Below, piece after piece: positions 45,841 through 58,118 of a stretch of DNA of 64,000 nt (within the stretch, counting starts at the first letter, position 1; each line of letters opens with the position of its first letter). A model generated the notes under the pieces. That model saw only the letters and a program-made list of their open reading frames with translations. It did no database searches and had not been told where the DNA came from. Both the position numbers and the translations under genes were made by a program. Location: positions 11,174,602-11,238,601 of the forward strand of contig OZ020257.1 in assembly GCA_963971285.1 (NCBI GenBank). The letters are read 5' to 3'. The stretch comes from Astropecten irregularis (taxonomy: Eukaryota; Echinodermata; Asteroidea; Paxillosida; Astropectinidae).

Positions 45841-46213
45841 TTAAAGGTACAGTACAGGAATGCTAACATACCCAAACAGAAATGTTCACAAGTTTACCTA
45901 TGACTTTCAAGGTATGAAGATGGTGCTGGTAGAGTGATACCGTTTAAATATTCCGCCCGAAATGCTGTATTTATCCAGAAAATAATTTGTAAAACAAAGA
46001 CCGAAAACGCTTAAGCTCGGGGTAAGATCAAAACCATTCTTTATTTTTTTATAAGCAAAACAAATTTGATTCGTTTTTTCGCTATTATCTCATGACTCAG
46101 ATGTCCGATTGAGCTCAAATTTTCAAGGTTTATTATTTCATGTACATGTTTGATCAGACAAAGTGTGAGTGCTGTTCTGTGACATTTGCCAATCACGCGT
46201 ATTATACATTTAA
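45841..46213 (+). mobile_element. Family C MITE, full length
   Basis: TTAAAGGTACAGTACAGGAA to CGCGTATTATACATTTAA. Good reference copy for the family. Confidence 0.88.
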
Positions 46214-46554
46214 TTGACAGGCCTTTAAGAGCCTCTGACGTCATGGTGACGTGGATTGTTATTACTACTTGAAACTTCATGGGCACTTTATCCACATTTA
46301 CAGCATGAAATTCTGTCGGAAAGATTTCTCCCGACAACACATCATACCGCGGCTTGCATGCGCGATTAGAATCTTCACCTGTCACCAATACGATTTCAAG
46401 CAATAAACTTTGACACGCAAAGTTGCCATACATTGAGAGGCTCACCTGGGCAATATGAGATGCGTTTATTATCTTAGAAACACCATTGAAAGCCACGGGA
46501 CTGCTACGTCGTAAAAAGCCTATGTGAATCATTGTATGCATGCTATTGTGTGGA
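46214..46554. other. No supported gene
   Basis: Unassigned interval upstream of a SINE. The long minus frame crossing it continues through the SINE and the C element, so it is not a gene. Confidence 0.45.
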
Positions 46555-46918
46555 GCTGTTGTGGGGTGCTGTGGACTATGGCGTGTTGAACTCAAAGTCA
46601 AAGATTGTGGGTTCGAATCCAGCCATGGGATAGTGGTGCTTGCATCCTTGGGCAAGATGCTTTGTCACATATTACTTCTCTTCACCGAGGCGTAAATGGG
46701 TACATGCGAGGGTAGATATGGCTTTGTGGTTTGATTAGCCTCTGTGCACTGAATACGGTAGCCGGGGCTGTATACTCCCCAGGGAGTTGAGATGGTTTAT
46801 GAATATAAATTATGGCCCAATGACCAAAGATAATCATTAATTTGTAATGCGCAGTAGCGTATATTCATATAATAGCTGCGCAATATAAATATCCGATATT
46901 ATTATTATTATCATTACA
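46555..46918 (+). mobile_element. tRNA-derived SINE with conserved central domain and (ATT)n tail
   Basis: The head ends with a perfect B box (GTGGGTTCGAATCC). Then come GCATCCTTGGGCAAGATGC and CACCGAGGCGTAAATGGGT, a block I know from tRNA-SINEs spread across marine invertebrates (MetaSINE-like, from memory). The 3' part GCTGCGCAATATAAATATCC followed by ATTATTATTATTAT is the usual tail. The A-box region is decayed. Transcription by RNA polymerase III would run left to right. Confidence 0.82.
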
Positions 46919-48009
46919 TCTGGTGTGACTTTGATGTACACATTATTACTGAGCTTTGGCCTTCCAATTTTTCGTCGGCAGTGTGTGTTTGAAGTCAGTC
47001 TGCAGGTGGGGAAGCCATACGCCTGGCATTTTATGCCTTGCATTTCGTCAAGCCTTGAACCAATTAGCAAGAATAAATTAATAAAGTCCAAATTATCCTT
47101 CTGGTGAAGAGACTAACACATTGTCTGTACATTGTTGGCAAGCAACCTTGACATGGTCATATATACCTGAGCTGTGATGATTAATGGGATGCTGAAATGA
47201 CTTCATTTGCAGACCCGAGTAGTTTGCCAAAATTAACAAAATTTCCCTTTCTGATAACATATGAAAAAATCAATACTACCTACAAGGTTACACAAGCTGA
47301 CCTTTCAAATAAAGTGTCATGTAATCAATCATCTAAACTAAAAAAATATTTTTTGAAAACTTACAACAAATTATTAATGATTCATTTAAAATAGCTCTTA
47401 GTTTAGGCCTTAATAAATTGTTTGCAAAAATCACTGTGCGTGCAAGAATTTTTCATCGCAGAAGCTTTCTTATCGATCATATCCTATCATGGATGAAGAC
47501 AACCTTGCATTTCTACGATAAATCAGCCAACGATTACACTACTTCACATCAGCATTGAAGTATGATTTATTTTTCTGTTAAGAGAAAAATACGCTGTGTA
47601 GAAAAGATATAATAGCGTTTGAGAAAAAGAAATCGTCCTCACACACGCTCGGGTAGTTAAACGAAGCTGTTGAAGGTCTCTCACACTATCAGAACGAGTA
47701 CACAGCGTAACAATCACGGCAGCCTTCACAGCAGAGTAATATTTTAAACTGTTATTAAAAACAACAACAATGCAAAGCAAACCTACCTGATATTAGCGCG
47801 TCTCTCTGGCTGTAAACAGATCGGATGTCACTGATCAACATCGGATTTATACCCTGATCCGTGCATTAATCTGACACAAGGTAAGCTCTGCTCAAGCTAA
47901 CTACCATAAGCCCGTGTCCAAAATGGTATGTCACTGAAAACGAAAGCGATGAACCGGCCAAGGACAGATCGCTATAATGTGACGCATAGTGGCAACTCAG
48001 GCGTTTATA
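46919..48009. other. 1.1 kb without a supported gene
   Basis: Minus frames at 46837-47091 and 47544-47780 lack recognised motifs. Two divergent donor-like sites lie at 47786 (minus, CAG/GTAGGT) and 47881 (plus, AAG/GTAAGC), which could mark opposed first exons. Confidence 0.3.
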
Positions 48010-48492
48010 GGATGCACCACACTAAATAGGTCAACAATCAATGCGCCGAGCTGATTATCATAATGTGTGTACCCTCAAATGTTTTTTAAATATGCAATTT
48101 GGGGGGTCGTGCAATTAATATATTGTGTAATTTTGACTGGTTATGACAACCTGGGGGTTCAGTGCTTCAACCTGTTGTGGAGACTTGAGATATTTTGGTT
48201 TAAAATCCGGTCCTACATTGTCTTGAACGTGGAGGGTTGCTTCATGAAAACTCGTAGCAAGTCGGTTACGGAAGAAGGACATTTCGGGGGTGTTTTTTTC
48301 TTGGGGCAATTAGCAAAAAATCCAATCGGTTACCCAACCAAAAATTGAAAAGAATTGGGTAGATGAGAGTTAACACTATCATTTACACTATTGCACCAAC
48401 AACTGAGAAACTTCTGGATGGGTTTTTTTGAACTGTGAAGTTGAGGGATTTTACACTAAGGTCAATGGGAGTTTATTTAGTGTGGTGCACCC
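48010..48492 (+). mobile_element. Family R element, first of two identical 483-bp copies
   Basis: GGATGCACCACACTAAATA opens and TATTTAGTGTGGTGCACCC closes. TTATA precedes it and TATA follows. Base for base it equals the copy at 49463 as far as I can read. The 93-codon frame inside is shared by both and has no known motif. Confidence 0.88.
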
Positions 48493-49462
48493 TATAGGTC
48501 ACAAGATGGCGGCGCATCGGTAGCCATTTTGTGATAGCGCCACCACTCTGTTGTGAGAGGCGAGAACGAAAAGAAACTGTATAAGACCAAGTTTCTCATC
48601 AGATTTTGTTAATTATTTCCTGAAAACATCAATCCTAATACGCATAAAACCTTGTATTACGCAACTTACATTGTCTTTTCTACATCCTACGAGTTTTGTT
48701 TAGACGAAGGTGGCCCAACTTTTAACCCCATTAGACCCAAAATTGTAACCCTAGCCGGCCGAAATTCCAACCCAATCCCCTAAATTGTAAACCTAGCCCC
48801 CAAAATTCAACCCTAAGACCAATTCTTAACCCTAAATCGCTCTGATTCCAACCCTAACCCCAGCCGGGGGCTCCAGACCTAGACCCAACCCTAGCAAGCC
48901 CCGCCCACACGCTGACAACCCTAATCGCCTCTTTCTCACTTTTCAGAGGGGAAATGATTATTCTCAAGGACAGCGAAATTTTGTGAAATGTAATATGCAT
49001 TGATTAATCCCAAAAAAGTTCATCATTATGTCTTAATATGGATACTGGGGCAGAAATATTCCACGGAATAGCCTAAACGCCCCCCCCCCCCCCCCACAAC
49101 CAAACAGGCCAACCCTGACCTTACACCACTTTTCCATGTGAAATAACACCCTCGCCTTGATTAATTAAACTATATGTAATGGTCTGAGCATCATTGCATC
49201 CTAAAATAGCCATAAGATAACTTTGTGAGGAAATAATATGTGGATTCAGAGCCCGACTTTCCATGGGGTGTACACAATATTATAAGGGAGAATGTGCACG
49301 TTTGTATGGCCACCACGGGTAAACGACCTAACACATTAAGCCGTGCCGTAGAAAAACGCAATAATATTTTTCAATTTTGTTTTCACATATGAGATCAGTG
49401 TCATAAACTCTACATTTTGGGCCTAATTGGACAACCAATTTTGAAAGTTGACCCCCCTTATA
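48493..49462. other. 970 bp between the twin R elements
   Basis: It begins with a small hairpin CACAAGATGGC/GCCATTTTGTG that contains a YY1-like AAGATGGCGGC (48503-48513). 48720-48930 is C-rich with many AACCCTA/CCCTAA words resembling decayed telomere repeats. A run of 18 C is at 49080-49097. No coding sequence is recognised. Confidence 0.5.
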
Positions 49463-49945
49463 GGATGCACCACACTAAATAGGTCAACAATCAATGCGCC
49501 GAGCTGATTATCATAATGTGTGTACCCTCAAATGTTTTTTAAATATGCAATTTGGGGGGTCGTGCAATTAATATATTGTGTAATTTTGACTGGTTATGAC
49601 AACCTGGGGGTTCAGTGCTTCAACCTGTTGTGGAGACTTGAGATATTTTGGTTTAAAATCCGGTCCTACATTGTCTTGAACGTGGAGGGTTGCTTCATGA
49701 AAACTCGTAGCAAGTCGGTTACGGAAGAAGGACATTTCGGGGGTGTTTTTTTCTTGGGGCAATTAGCAAAAAATCCAATCGGTTACCCAACCAAAAATTG
49801 AAAAGAATTGGGTAGATGAGAGTTAACACTATCATTTACACTATTGCACCAACAACTGAGAAACTTCTGGATGGGTTTTTTTGAACTGTGAAGTTGAGGG
49901 ATTTTACACTAAGGTCAATGGGAGTTTATTTAGTGTGGTGCACCC
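49463..49945 (+). mobile_element. Family R element, second identical copy
   Basis: Same 483 bp and same direction as 48010-48492. TTATA flanks it exactly on both sides (49458-49462 and 49946-49950), a clean 5-bp target duplication. Confidence 0.9.
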
Positions 49946-51378
49946 TTATACAGACATGCCAGTAGATACCGCCCTCATCGTTCGGGATTGATGATTCGCA
50001 CTCACAAAATAAAGCAGACGATATACAGTGAGGCCGTTTCCAAAAATGAACAAAATGTAACAGCGTATTGTTTTAAAGACATCCACGGCTGCCAGGTATG
50101 GTTTAGAGGAATAATCACAAGGAATAATGATAACAAATGTTATTCTTGTCATATTAAACAAGAACAGTTGTGAAATTGTGCTAGGCTAAACCGGCTGTTC
50201 ACATTGTTTTGAAGATAAACCCATCACACTTTAATCAATTTTTTTCTTCAAAAGTTTAATGTGCTTACATTATTGCTACCCGTTTGATAAATAATACTCC
50301 GGAAACGAAAACAAACATCTCTCAATGTGAGTTGCTAAGCGAAAACTCGGACCTCTATGTTGTATTTTGGCATTGTGCAACCCTCGACCAAAATCACCAG
50401 CGAGAATGTCAGACGCTGCCCATTGTGCGCCAGTCCTGACGACGTCACTGATGTGAAAATTCAATTTACCTCAATCAGTCGAACGTGCAAAATTGGGTCT
50501 GCCTGATTTATTTGCCTAAATAACCCCAACGATTTATTTGAAACGAGGAGATAACAGTCTGAGCCTAGTTGGCCGGGGTCTGTTTCGATCAATTTCCCCT
50601 TCGCCCACATCCCCCTCCCTCCCTACACCATCCCTCCCCCTACCCCCTCCCGATGTTGCTGTTTTGATATTTAAGCGGAGCCTATTTGGTCTCGGTATTA
50701 AACTTTCATTTTCTCACCTCTAAAAACAAATTCAGGGAGCTTCATATGATTGGGACTGGGGATGATTCAATTGGACGCACTGCAAGTGGATTCTACCAGG
50801 TCCGTGTTTCGCTAGTAACTGAATTATCAGTTTTCTCAGTCCCTGGATATAGGATTAAACCGTCCATCAATTTGTCGGTGCCACAAGTTCAAATATTTAC
50901 CCGCCAGAAGTTCATCATCGGTTTGGTAACTCAGTAGACGGGAAAAAAGTATACTTTCTCGCCTCCGGTTTGCCCGGGGCTGTAGCGGTCATAACCCGGC
51001 GCCTTTTCGGTTCGGATTAGTGACGACAAGTTCGGTAATAGAACAGCCCGATGACGTAGCACATCAGTTTGTATATCACATGCTATCAACAGCCCTGCAT
51101 CGCCGTCCGACGTGTGAAATCTTCTGGCATCGCGAGGCCCTCCATCAAACATACACGCATCTGTTCATGAGATCGTTTGACCTTCAACCAACGAGGTTGA
51201 CGGTTACTGAATATGGCATTAGAGGTTATTGACTAATTAACACACAGGATACGGTGTCACTGTTTTAAGGTAACTCTCAATTAACATCAATTAACCTGTA
51301 AGCTGGCAGCTATGTTGATGTCATTTCCATTTTACGTTTCAGACAGGGAAATTGGGTCTTTGAAACACAACATGGTCA
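49946..51378. other. 1.4 kb without a supported gene
   Basis: C-rich tract at 50600-50652. 50931-51232 is GC-richer and open on both strands (plus: TTSSVIEQPDDVAHQFVYHM; minus: TSDGDAGLLIACDIQTDVLR). Without splice evidence I cannot choose either. Confidence 0.35.
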
Positions 51379-51744
51379 TTAAAGGTAGTATCATACTTTG
51401 GTTTTTGTCAAAGAAATACAGATTCGTGGGCAAAAATATCAAGGAAGATACAGTAAAGGTAATCTGTGAAAATTTCAATCCCATACGTTGCCCACTTTTT
51501 GAGAAAAACAGAGAAAAACGGCCACAGTATTTCTTAAGTGTTTTCTTTTTTCTTTTTGATCTTTTAAAAGATCAAAAAGATTTTCGGTCGTTGTTTTACT
51601 AATTTCTTGATAAATACACCTTTTGAGGCGGAAAAATTTTAACTGTATGTTTATACCATCACCATCTTCATACCCTGTAAGTTATACGTAAACCTGTGAC
51701 CATTTCTGTTTTGGTCTCTTACCAAAGTATGATACAACCTTTAA
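51379..51744 (+). mobile_element. Family B MITE, full length
   Basis: TTAAAGGTAGTATCATACTT to GTATGATACAACCTTTAA. The last TTAA is also the first of the C element next to it. Confidence 0.9.
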
Positions 51745-52105
51745 AGGTACAAGTACAGGATTTGTAACATACCGAAACAGAAATGTTCACAGATTTACGT
51801 TTAACTTTAAGGATATGATGATGGTGCTGGTAGAAACATACCGTTAAAAATCATCCGCCTGAAATGGTGTATTTATACAGAAATCAGTAAAACAACGACC
51901 AAAGCAGTTTTGATCTCGGGGTTAGATCAAAACTATTCTTTATGTTTTATGAGAACAATTGGGTTGGATTTTCGGGTTTTTTTTTTATTGACTTCGATGT
52001 CCGATTTCAAATTTTGACAGGTTTATAATCTCATGCACATGCTGGATCGGACAAAGTGTGAGTGCTGCTCTGTGACCTATATACCAATCATGTATTAAGT
52101 CTTTA
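51741..52105 (+). mobile_element. Family C MITE, full length
   Basis: TTAAAGGTACAAGTACAGG to ATGTATTAAGTCTTTAA. It shares its first four bases with the B element on its left. Confidence 0.88.
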
Positions 52106-52689
52106 ATTGTTCATTTGAAATCTCAATAATTGACGTCATTGATTTGAAGCATAAACACGTTAACACTCCCAACGCCAAGCCAGGGTCCAATCTGAAACGT
52201 GCCTTTCGCTGGCCAGAATATGAATTTGACCCTGCAAAATAATGAAGGCACGTCTAACGATATCCCTTCGGGCAAAGGTGATCTAATTTCCTGGTATGAT
52301 ATAAAACCGCAGTATAACCAATTGATATAGCTCCCGGCAGAAATTTCTAAAACAATTTCTTGTGTAAGAATCCAAAAGAAGCTCCTATAGGATTTCACTG
52401 CTAAATAATCCGTAGGCTCAGCTCACTTGGTTTCGAGTTGCAGTGCTCTGCCAAGTATCAACGTAAACTGGACGCAGACCCGTAACGAGACGTGAAAAAA
52501 TAACAAAGCCATGGGTGAAATGGAAACAGCTTTCAAAAAGAAATGTGTTTCTCTTTTTCTTTCAGGTAAAATAATCATCAAATTTTCAAAGTTATAACCA
52601 TGGAATTATTGTCTGACACATGGTAGTGCTGTTTCAAATTGGCGAGGGGTCCTACGTACATTGATAGACAAAAAAAACAAGCACACCAT
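52106..52689. other. No supported gene
   Basis: A plus frame at 52188-52325 (VPFAGQNMNLTLQNNEGTSN, then IPSGKGDLISWYDIKPQYNQ) is protein-like but starts after a stop and lacks splice sites. The opposite strand is open too. Confidence 0.3.
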
Positions 52690-52890
52690 TCTCAAAGCTC
52701 AGCTCAGGCTCCGGCTCTATCTCTGTCATCCATATTCTGAAAATAATAGGTTGAGGTTTTTTAGTGAACCAGAAACTCTGTTTTCTTTTCTTTTTCAAAC
52801 TGAGGAATCTACTTCCGAACTACATCCAAAAGCTTCTATTTTGATGCCCATTATATTCTGAGCTGAAGCCGAGGTTTGGAAAAGGGCCCC
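52690..52890. mobile_element. Family N MITE, decayed copy
   Basis: CTCAAAGCTCAGCTCAGGCT, CTCTGTCATCCATATTCTG and GAAACTCTGTTTTC match the N interior in reverse, followed by GCTGAAGCCGAGG near the right end. The terminal CGTTTCGTAAA is lost. Confidence 0.6.
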
Positions 52891-52967
52891 TGAGTGCAAA
52901 CATTTGGAAATTCGGCCCACTGTGTAAATAATATCCTGAAGTTCTTTGAAAACGGATCACAACCATA

Positions 52968-52987
52968 ACACACACACACACACACAC
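52968..52987 (+). repeat. (CA)n microsatellite
   Basis: About ten CA units inside otherwise unassigned sequence. Confidence 0.9.
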
Positions 52988-53152
52988 CCCTTTGGCCTGA
53001 ATGCATGACGTCATAGCATTCTTCATCAATAAAGCAAATTTCTATATAATTCACGTCTGAGATGACAATGGAAATGGATAGAAAAAATACCAATGTCACT
53101 GCATGACAAACAGAATCCGTATAAAAGAAGATCCGATTACACTAGCTTTCCT

Positions 53153-53520
53153 AGGCACAGTACAGTATTGGTAGCACGCCCAACAGAAATGTTCACAGAT
53201 TTGACGTATAACTTTCAGGATATGAAGATGGTGCTGGTAGAAACATATCGCTGAAATATTTCCGTCTAAAATGGTGTATTTATCCAGAAATTGTTTAACT
53301 TACACCCAAAACAGTTTTTTTCTGTGAGAAAGATCTAAACCATTCTTTATGTGTGTATAAGAACAATTGTGTCGGGTTTTCGCTATTTTCTAGGGACTCA
53401 GAGGTCCCATGCATTTGAGCTCAAAATTTCACATTCGTATTATTCCATGTACGTGATGGATTGGACAATGTGCGGCTGCTGTTCTGTGACCATTTTCCAA
53501 TCATTTGTTATACCTTTAAT
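53153..53520 (+). mobile_element. Family C MITE
   Basis: GGCACAGTACAGTATTGGTA to CATTTGTTATACCTTTAA. The first terminus has lost TTAAA; the rest is full. Confidence 0.85.
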
Positions 53521-53906
53521 AGACACTGGGATAGGTTTGGCACTGTGTCAGTGATGGATGTTTGTAGGACTTGAGTTACACTGCGATGTCCATGTGTTGT
53601 GTCACAACCCAGCCAGGAGGATCTGCCTCAGGCCGTGACCTTAGGGTTGGCGCTGGGCTACAGCAACTAGACTGCTCAGACCTAACTCAGGTGGCAGGCA
53701 ATCTCTTCATTAGGAATTATCCAGATATACTGTTTGGGGGTTAATTTTGATAACATTGCAGGAACTAGAAAGACTAAAATATCAGGTTTCATTTAGAGAG
53801 AGCTACATGTAGTAAGTCATAGATATTTGACCTATGAATTTTATTTCCACTAATTGCAGCCGTTTTCCCTGCCCAAAAGACCCTCCGTAATTGTTCTGAA
53901 TTTCAG
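53521..53906. other. No recognisable feature
   Basis: Unassigned interval between two C elements. Confidence 0.4.
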
Positions 53907-54255
53907 TTAAAGTTACAGTACAGGATTGGTAACATACCCAAACAGAAATGTTCACAGATTTACATATTACTTTCAAAGTATGAAGATGGTGCTGGTAGTA
54001 GCATTAAAATTTCCGCCTGAAATGCTGTATTTATCCAGAAATTGGTAAAACAAAGACCGAAAACAGTTTTGATCTCGGGGTAAGATCGATAGCATTCTTT
54101 ATGTTTTGTAAGAACAATTGAGTCGGGTTTTCGCAATTTTCTCTGGGCTCAGATGTCCGATTGAGCTAAAATATTCACAGTTCATTATTTCATGTTGGAT
54201 CAGTGTGGGTGCTGAAGTCTGTGACCTTTACCAATTATGTATATTATACTTTTAA
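53907..54255 (+). mobile_element. Family C MITE, full length
   Basis: TTAAAGTTACAGTACAGGAT to ATGTATATTATACTTTTAA. The GATCTCGGGGTAAGATCG centre is intact. Confidence 0.88.
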
Positions 54256-55103
54256 AACAAATATATTCCCATCACGATTAATGTTTATTGAATAAGGTTG
54301 ATAGACGTTGTCACAAATATGCGCAGTACACGAAACTCATTCGGTTTTCTGCTTTCACAATTTACCTCTACAAATGTACAATTTGTCTGAATCATATTAC
54401 CCGATTGGCTTTGTCAACACCTCGGAGAAATGTAATTCAAGAAAATAACCCTTTTCTGTCGATCTATACACTAAAACAGATTTGACCCGTTTCAGCAGCG
54501 TACTATATCGATCATGACCGAGAAAGCACACCGCGTTTCCCGTCCGGCCCTGGTCCGTAGTGACACAGCTTGGTTTCTGGCCCCTGCAGCTAAGCCGACT
54601 ACCGCCCGTGCTAATTGCAAATGACTTCCATATTCCCTGCGTCGCGAGGCCTGACAAAACACGTGCCACGTTTCAAATGGCTAAACGTATATCATACACA
54701 ATATGGCGCTTGACGAATATTATTTTATCACAGGGTTATAAATTCATTTGAACATTATAATATTAATATCAATATTTTTTTATTAACGATCTGAAAAGTT
54801 ATTTTCCAAAGCTAAGACCGCTTATTATGCTTTTCGTTTTGTTTTATTCAATATAATTATGATAAGCATTTTTATTGAATAACCTCAAACTGTTAAGTGT
54901 TACTCCTTTTTGGCTAACTAATCAAATATTGTTGCCCAACCTCCTTTTTGTAAATATCCCCTTAGTACAACTATTCAGAAAATGACATTTTTTGCAAAAA
55001 CCGCCCAAAGGCCAGCAGTTATTCATCCCAAAACGATTCATCTCCTGTACTTGGAAATCAAGCCCATAACACATTTAGCGATTCACGTTTGTTTTAGATA
55101 AAA
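54256..55103. other. No supported gene
   Basis: AT-rich. The frames near 54397-54751 lack motifs. Confidence 0.4.
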
Positions 55104-55194
55104 ACACTGTTACTTACAAAGTAACAGTTTACTTTCTTCGAGCCCCATATTGTGTATGGTATATATACTTACAAAGTAAGGTAAGTAACAGTGC
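55104..55194. repeat. Small fold-back, 91 bp
   Basis: ACACTGTTACTTAC at the left mirrors GTAAGTAACAGTGCT at the right, with TTACAAAGTAA repeated inside. Possibly a tiny MITE. Confidence 0.65.
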
Positions 55195-55300
55195 TAAAAA
55201 ATGAAGACATTCAGCGAAATAAGCACGGCCGATAATATTCCGAGTCTAGCAGCTTTAAATCCAATGTAACTTAGCTTTAGAGAAATTTCTCTAATCCTAT

Positions 55301-55970
<670 letters not shown>

Positions 55971-56329
55971 ACGACCGATTATTTGGTATTATCATAACTT
56001 TTTCCGCCCTCCTGTGCGACACCAATTTATTATCAACAGCTCAATGTGTATACAAACTTTGTGATGAGTTTTCCCAATTAAAATCAAGTAGGGTTTTAAA
56101 TTCATTCGGCAAAGGAACTCAATAGGAACTGCAATTAAAACGACTCACTCGTAGTCTCTGCTATTAACTTGCAGCAATAATTGAGGCATAAATATTCACA
56201 AATGTAAGACTACCGACGAGACCAAAACCACACGTGGGCACAGTAGTTAATTACACCACAAATTGACGCACTCAGTGAACTCCATTTAAAAACCTAATGA
56301 AATAATGTTTACATTTAATGAGTATCCTT
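55971..56329. other. No recognisable feature
   Basis: Unassigned AT-rich interval. Confidence 0.4.
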
Positions 56330-57230
56330 TATTGATTTAAGACTAAAACCACTAGTAGCACTTCATTTACCAATCAACTGGATATAGAATTAACCTACAC
56401 TATTAAGGTCAGCAACCTTTTTACTCGAAAATATTTACCGTCTAATACATACATGGAGAGTGTATAATATACCGTGTACAGCGTATCCTCCAAAACGCAA
56501 CACTTTGTGTCGAGAACCATTATATTGAAATTAAACTGTTTATATCACTTCAAGATTATATGATAAAACCATGTCTTGGCTATCACCATGTAGAGTTAAA
56601 GCAGAAATGGACTGAAATTGAGGGAAAAAATTAAGACTGAACTACCCAACCTCAAAACCCAAATTTTCATCTTTCTTATGTGTGTATTGACCACTTACTA
56701 TTAGCTTTTACTCGTGTTATCCTTGTAAGCTATTGAACCTTTGAATTTACTGAACTGTTTTCTGAGTGAAAGCTTGCAACCAGAAATGGAGAACTAAACA
56801 TTTATTGATGTGCAATGTGCACATGTGCGATGTGTAATGTGTAATTTAATTTGAGTATTAAATATAATTTACCTTCATTACACTGACGAAATATTTATAA
56901 TGAGTTGTGCATTCTTACAATGCGTGTTATCCTCATTATCCTGATCATGCAAATCTTATTCTGGAATACTGCAAATATGTATTTATACAGTACCCTTTCA
57001 ATAAGCCAACTCAATTGTGCCTAAATTCTACTTGTTGATGGCCAAGACATGGTTGTATCATATAACTGAATCTTCAAGAGATAAACAGTTTAACTTTAAC
57101 ATAATGGTTCCCGACACAAAGTGTTGCGTTTTTTGAGGACACGCTGTATAGAATAATTAATTCATGACTTTGTCACTAACACTGGTATTTGTGTACAGGA
57201 CATGCGATGTTGAAATCTTGACTCTAACAG
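56330..57230 (+). repeat. Repeat unit shared with 60438-60670, split by an E element
   Basis: TTTAAGACTAAAACCACTAG, AAGGTCAGCAACCTTTTTAC and CATACATGGAGAG lie before the E element, and TTTGTCACTAACACTGGTAT lies after it. The same text is continuous at 60438-60670. Confidence 0.8.
56477..57148. mobile_element. Family E MITE, long form with internal insert
   Basis: TACAGCGTATCCTCCAAAA to TTTTTGAGGACACGCTGTA. It shares both outer parts with 34076 and 37211. About 270 bp in the middle (roughly 56700-56990) are absent from those copies. TA is duplicated at the insertion point. Confidence 0.85.
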
Positions 57231-57642
57231 CTGCTCGTTATAATTATGCACATGCGAATGGTGACATTAGGTGTAGTATTGGCGTAAACATCGTTATGTT
57301 AGAGACAAAAAGGAAATAGGTCAAAGCATATCTGTTAAGATGAACCTATTCGACCTCCTGTCCATCCCGGTGGAATAGGCAAATTGCTTAATTAAAATGT
57401 ATGTAAACAAGGAGGATGCACCGAGTTAGCGGTTCAAAATCCATTCCAAATATTTGCCTGATTAAAGATGCATGACGAATTTAAAATGTTAGGGTAAACA
57501 CGACGTGGATGACCATAACTCTGACAGCTAAACACTGCCGCTGACGTATGTAGGGTTTAGGCCAAAAAACCGCAAGCTTCATGTAAATTGAAGACCTAAG
57601 GAAATACAGCCGCGATAGTGAGATGGTAAGATAGTATACATT
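57231..57642. other. No recognisable feature
   Basis: Unassigned interval without shared repeats. Confidence 0.4.
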
Positions 57643-57741
57643 AATTTAGGCCAATTTTACCTCGAATATTGATTGGAATCGGATTGGTGCTAAAAACCAG
57701 ACGAGCGCAGAGAGGGGATGGAAATCAGGTTTATGGTTCGC
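57643..57741 (+). repeat. Flanking direct repeat, left copy
   Basis: AATTTAGGCCAATTTTACCT to CAGGTTTATGGTTCG. It recurs, slightly diverged, at 58117-58205 on the other side of a B element. Confidence 0.8.
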
Positions 57742-57764
57742 GGTCTCTGCTAGATAAAACCGAG

Positions 57765-58118
57765 TTAAAGGTAGTATCATACTTTGGTAAGAAACAAAAA
57801 CAGAAATCTTCACATATTTACCTATAACTTACAAGGTATAAAGATGGTGATTGTAGAAACATATTTCTGCATGAAATGCTGTATTTATCCAGAAAAGAGT
57901 AACACTAGTGGCCAAAATAATTTTTGATCTTTTAAAGTTTAAAAATGAAAGACAAAAGACTTCAGAAATACTGTGATCGTTTTTCACTGATTTCTCAAAA
58001 AGTGGGCACCGTATGGGACTGAAATGTTCACAGATGACTGGTACTGTATCTGTCTTGATATCTTTGCCCACGAATCTGTATTTCTTTGATGAAAACCAAA
58101 GTATGATACTTCCTTTAA
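57765..58118 (-). mobile_element. Family B MITE, full length
   Basis: TTAAAGGTAGTATCATACTT to GTATGATACTTCCTTTAA. It lies between two copies of a 95-bp sequence. Confidence 0.88.

Noticed and set aside
46041-46655. 204-codon minus-strand gene
   Set aside because: It spans a C element, unassigned DNA and the antisense of a SINE; no domain.
48067-49801. Duplicated 93-codon gene
   Set aside because: The frame lies wholly inside both R elements and has no motif. Identity reflects recent transposition or duplication.
48010-49945. Twin R elements as the LTRs of a retroelement
   Set aside because: The termini are GG...CCC inverted repeats and not TG...CA. No primer site follows the first, no purine tract precedes the second, and no gag/pol-like text lies between.
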